Source: CAYFUR01 sp964346275
Lineage (GTDB): Bacteria > Sumerlaeota > Sumerlaeia > SLMS01
Assembly: GCA_964346275.1 (NCBI GenBank)
Contig: CAYFUR010000105.1
Location: 1-13,242, forward strand
Direction: 5' to 3'
Length of the DNA: 13,242 nt
Positions within the stretch are counted from its first letter, which is position 1, and each line of letters opens with the position of its first letter. The notes under the pieces were generated by a model. The model made no database searches. It was not told where the DNA came from and saw only the letters and a program-made list of their open reading frames with translations. Shown in pieces: positions 12,293-13,242 of this stretch. Both the position numbers and the translations under genes were made by a program.

Positions 12293-13242
12293 ATGTCCAT
12301 TAAGCCTGAGTCTCTTTCCCCAGCCGAGGATCCTGCAGTCGATTCCCGTGGAAACCCGCTTCCGCCGGGATCGGTGACGCCGGAAATGCTGGCGCGCCGC
12401 GGCCGCCGCCTTCCCGAGTGGATTCGCTCGCGCGTGCCCAGCGGCCCCGCCTATCAGAACGTGCGGAAACTTGTGAAAAGCCAGCGCCTTCACACGGTCT
12501 GCGAGGAAGCGAACTGCCCCAATCTGGGCGAATGCTGGTCGCGCGGCACAGCCACCTTTATGATTCTGGGCGACACCTGCACCCGCGCGTGCAGCTTCTG
12601 TAACGTCAAAACCGGGCGCCCCTTTGTGCTCGACCGCGATGAGCCGCGCCGCGTTGCCGAATCCATCCGCGACATGGGCGTGAAACACGCCGTGGTGACT
12701 TCGGTGAACCGCGACGAGTTGGAAGACGGTGGCGCGTCGATCTTTGCCGAACTTGTCAGCCGGACGCGGAATCTTTGCCCGGAGACGACCGTCGAGCTGT
12801 TGATTCCCGACATGATGGGTAATCGAGACGCGCTGAATCTGATCTTTGACGAGCGCCCTAACATCCTGAACCACAACCTGGAAACGGTTCCCCATCTCTA
12901 TCGCGATGTGCGCCCGTCGGCGTCTTATGGCCGGTCGTTGAATGTTCTGGCCTGGGCCAAGGAAGCGGGCCTGGTGACAAAGAGCGGACTCATGCTCGGC
13001 CTTGGCGAGTCCCTGGACGAAGTCCGCGAAGTCATGCGCGATCTCGTGACCATCGGCTGCGATATTCTGACTCTGGGCCAGTATCTGCGCCCCACGGGCT
13101 GGCACCATCCGGTGATCCGCTATGTTCACCCCGATGAGTTCAAGGCTCTCAAGGAAGAAGGGGAAGCGATGGGCTTTCGCCACGTGGAAAGCGGTCCGCT
13201 CGTTCGCAGCTCTTACCACGCCGAGGAGCAGAGCGACCTGGC
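12293..13242 (+). CDS. lipA: Lipoyl synthase, radical SAM (3' end cut by window edge)
   Basis: LipA inserts two sulphur atoms into protein-bound octanoyl groups to form the lipoyl cofactor of 2-oxoacid dehydrogenases and glycine cleavage. The 316 codons run to the window end with no stop. The auxiliary cluster motif is C70-EEAN-C75-PNLGE-C81. The radical-SAM motif is C96-TRA-C100-SF-C103. ILNHNLETVPHLYRDVRP (191-208), SGLMLGLGE (231-239) and the C-terminal GPLVRSSYHAEEQ (301-313) are classical. S307 of RSSY is the family's Ser ligand to the auxiliary cluster. With E. coli LipA at 321 residues, only the extreme C-terminus should be missing. The first 40 residues are a variable extension. ATG 12293 has AAGGAG at 12281-12286. 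No lipB is seen, though it could lie beyond the right edge. Confidence 0.97.
   Translation, partial: MSIKPESLSPAEDPAVDSRGNPLPPGSVTPEMLARRGRRLPEWIRSRVPSGPAYQNVRKLVKSQRLHTVCEEANCPNLGECWSRGTATFMILGDTCTRACSFCNVKTGRPFVLDRDEPRRVAESIRDMGVKHAVVTSVNRDELEDGGASIFAELVSRTRNLCPETTVELLIPDMMGNRDALNLIFDERPNILNHNLETVPHLYRDVRPSASYGRSLNVLAWAKEAGLVTKSGLMLGLGESLDEVREVMRDLVTIGCDILTLGQYLRPTGWHHPVIRYVHPDEFKALKEEGEAMGFRHVESGPLVRSSYHAEEQSDL

Noticed and set aside
12077..13219. A 380-codon minus-strand reading frame opposite lipA
   Set aside because: The plus strand encodes complete lipoyl synthase motifs over the same bases, so this is the shadow frame.

Overview
This 13.2 kb window is ordinary-looking bacterial chromosome, moderately GC-rich, with mostly ATG starts preceded by AGGAG-type ribosome sites and a tRNA that encodes its own CCA end. 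A pyruvate:ferredoxin oxidoreductase points to a lineage with anaerobic or low-oxygen metabolism. Lipoyl synthase, a corrinoid-type UroD-family protein and small zinc-ribbon membrane proteins would fit an uncultured Gram-negative-like lineage (PVC group, Hydrogenedentota, Sumerlaeota or similar). That placement is a low-confidence guess from gene content, because no phylogenetic marker was analysed.

Layout from left to right. (1) A tRNA-Ser(GGA) is on the minus strand with a recognisable promoter, divergent from (2) a UroD-superfamily protein on the plus strand (300-1337). (3) A plus-strand pair follows: a single-chain pyruvate:ferredoxin/flavodoxin oxidoreductase (1619-5215) and, 12 bases later, a dihydroorotate-dehydrogenase-like flavoprotein (5228-6232) that lacks the usual catalytic Cys. 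Two hairpins with T-rich tails close this unit. (4) A minus-strand cassette of three overlapping genes runs from 10027 down to 6344: an ADP-ribosylglycohydrolase-fold protein with an altered metal motif, an LPG-synthase-TM/UPF0104-type membrane protein, and a membrane sensor histidine kinase with HAMP and PAS domains. (5) A divergent plus-strand run starts at 10322: a zinc-ribbon/proline-rich/CD225 membrane protein, phosphopantetheine adenylyltransferase (coaD), a second zinc-ribbon/proline-rich membrane protein of DUF4190 type, and lipoyl synthase (lipA). The last gene reaches the window end without a stop but contains every catalytic motif.

How the genes may work together. PFOR makes acetyl-CoA and reduced ferredoxin, CoaD supplies a step of CoA synthesis, and LipA supplies the lipoyl cofactor of 2-oxoacid dehydrogenases and glycine cleavage. 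The window is therefore loosely themed around acyl-CoA metabolism, although nothing shows that the separate operons are co-regulated. The most unusual points are the two similarly built zinc-ribbon membrane proteins on either side of coaD, the ADP-ribosylglycohydrolase homologue without TDDT, its overlap with a membrane protein and a kinase, and a nested inverted repeat just upstream of that cassette. I see no CRISPR array, insertion sequence, prophage or obvious defence locus.
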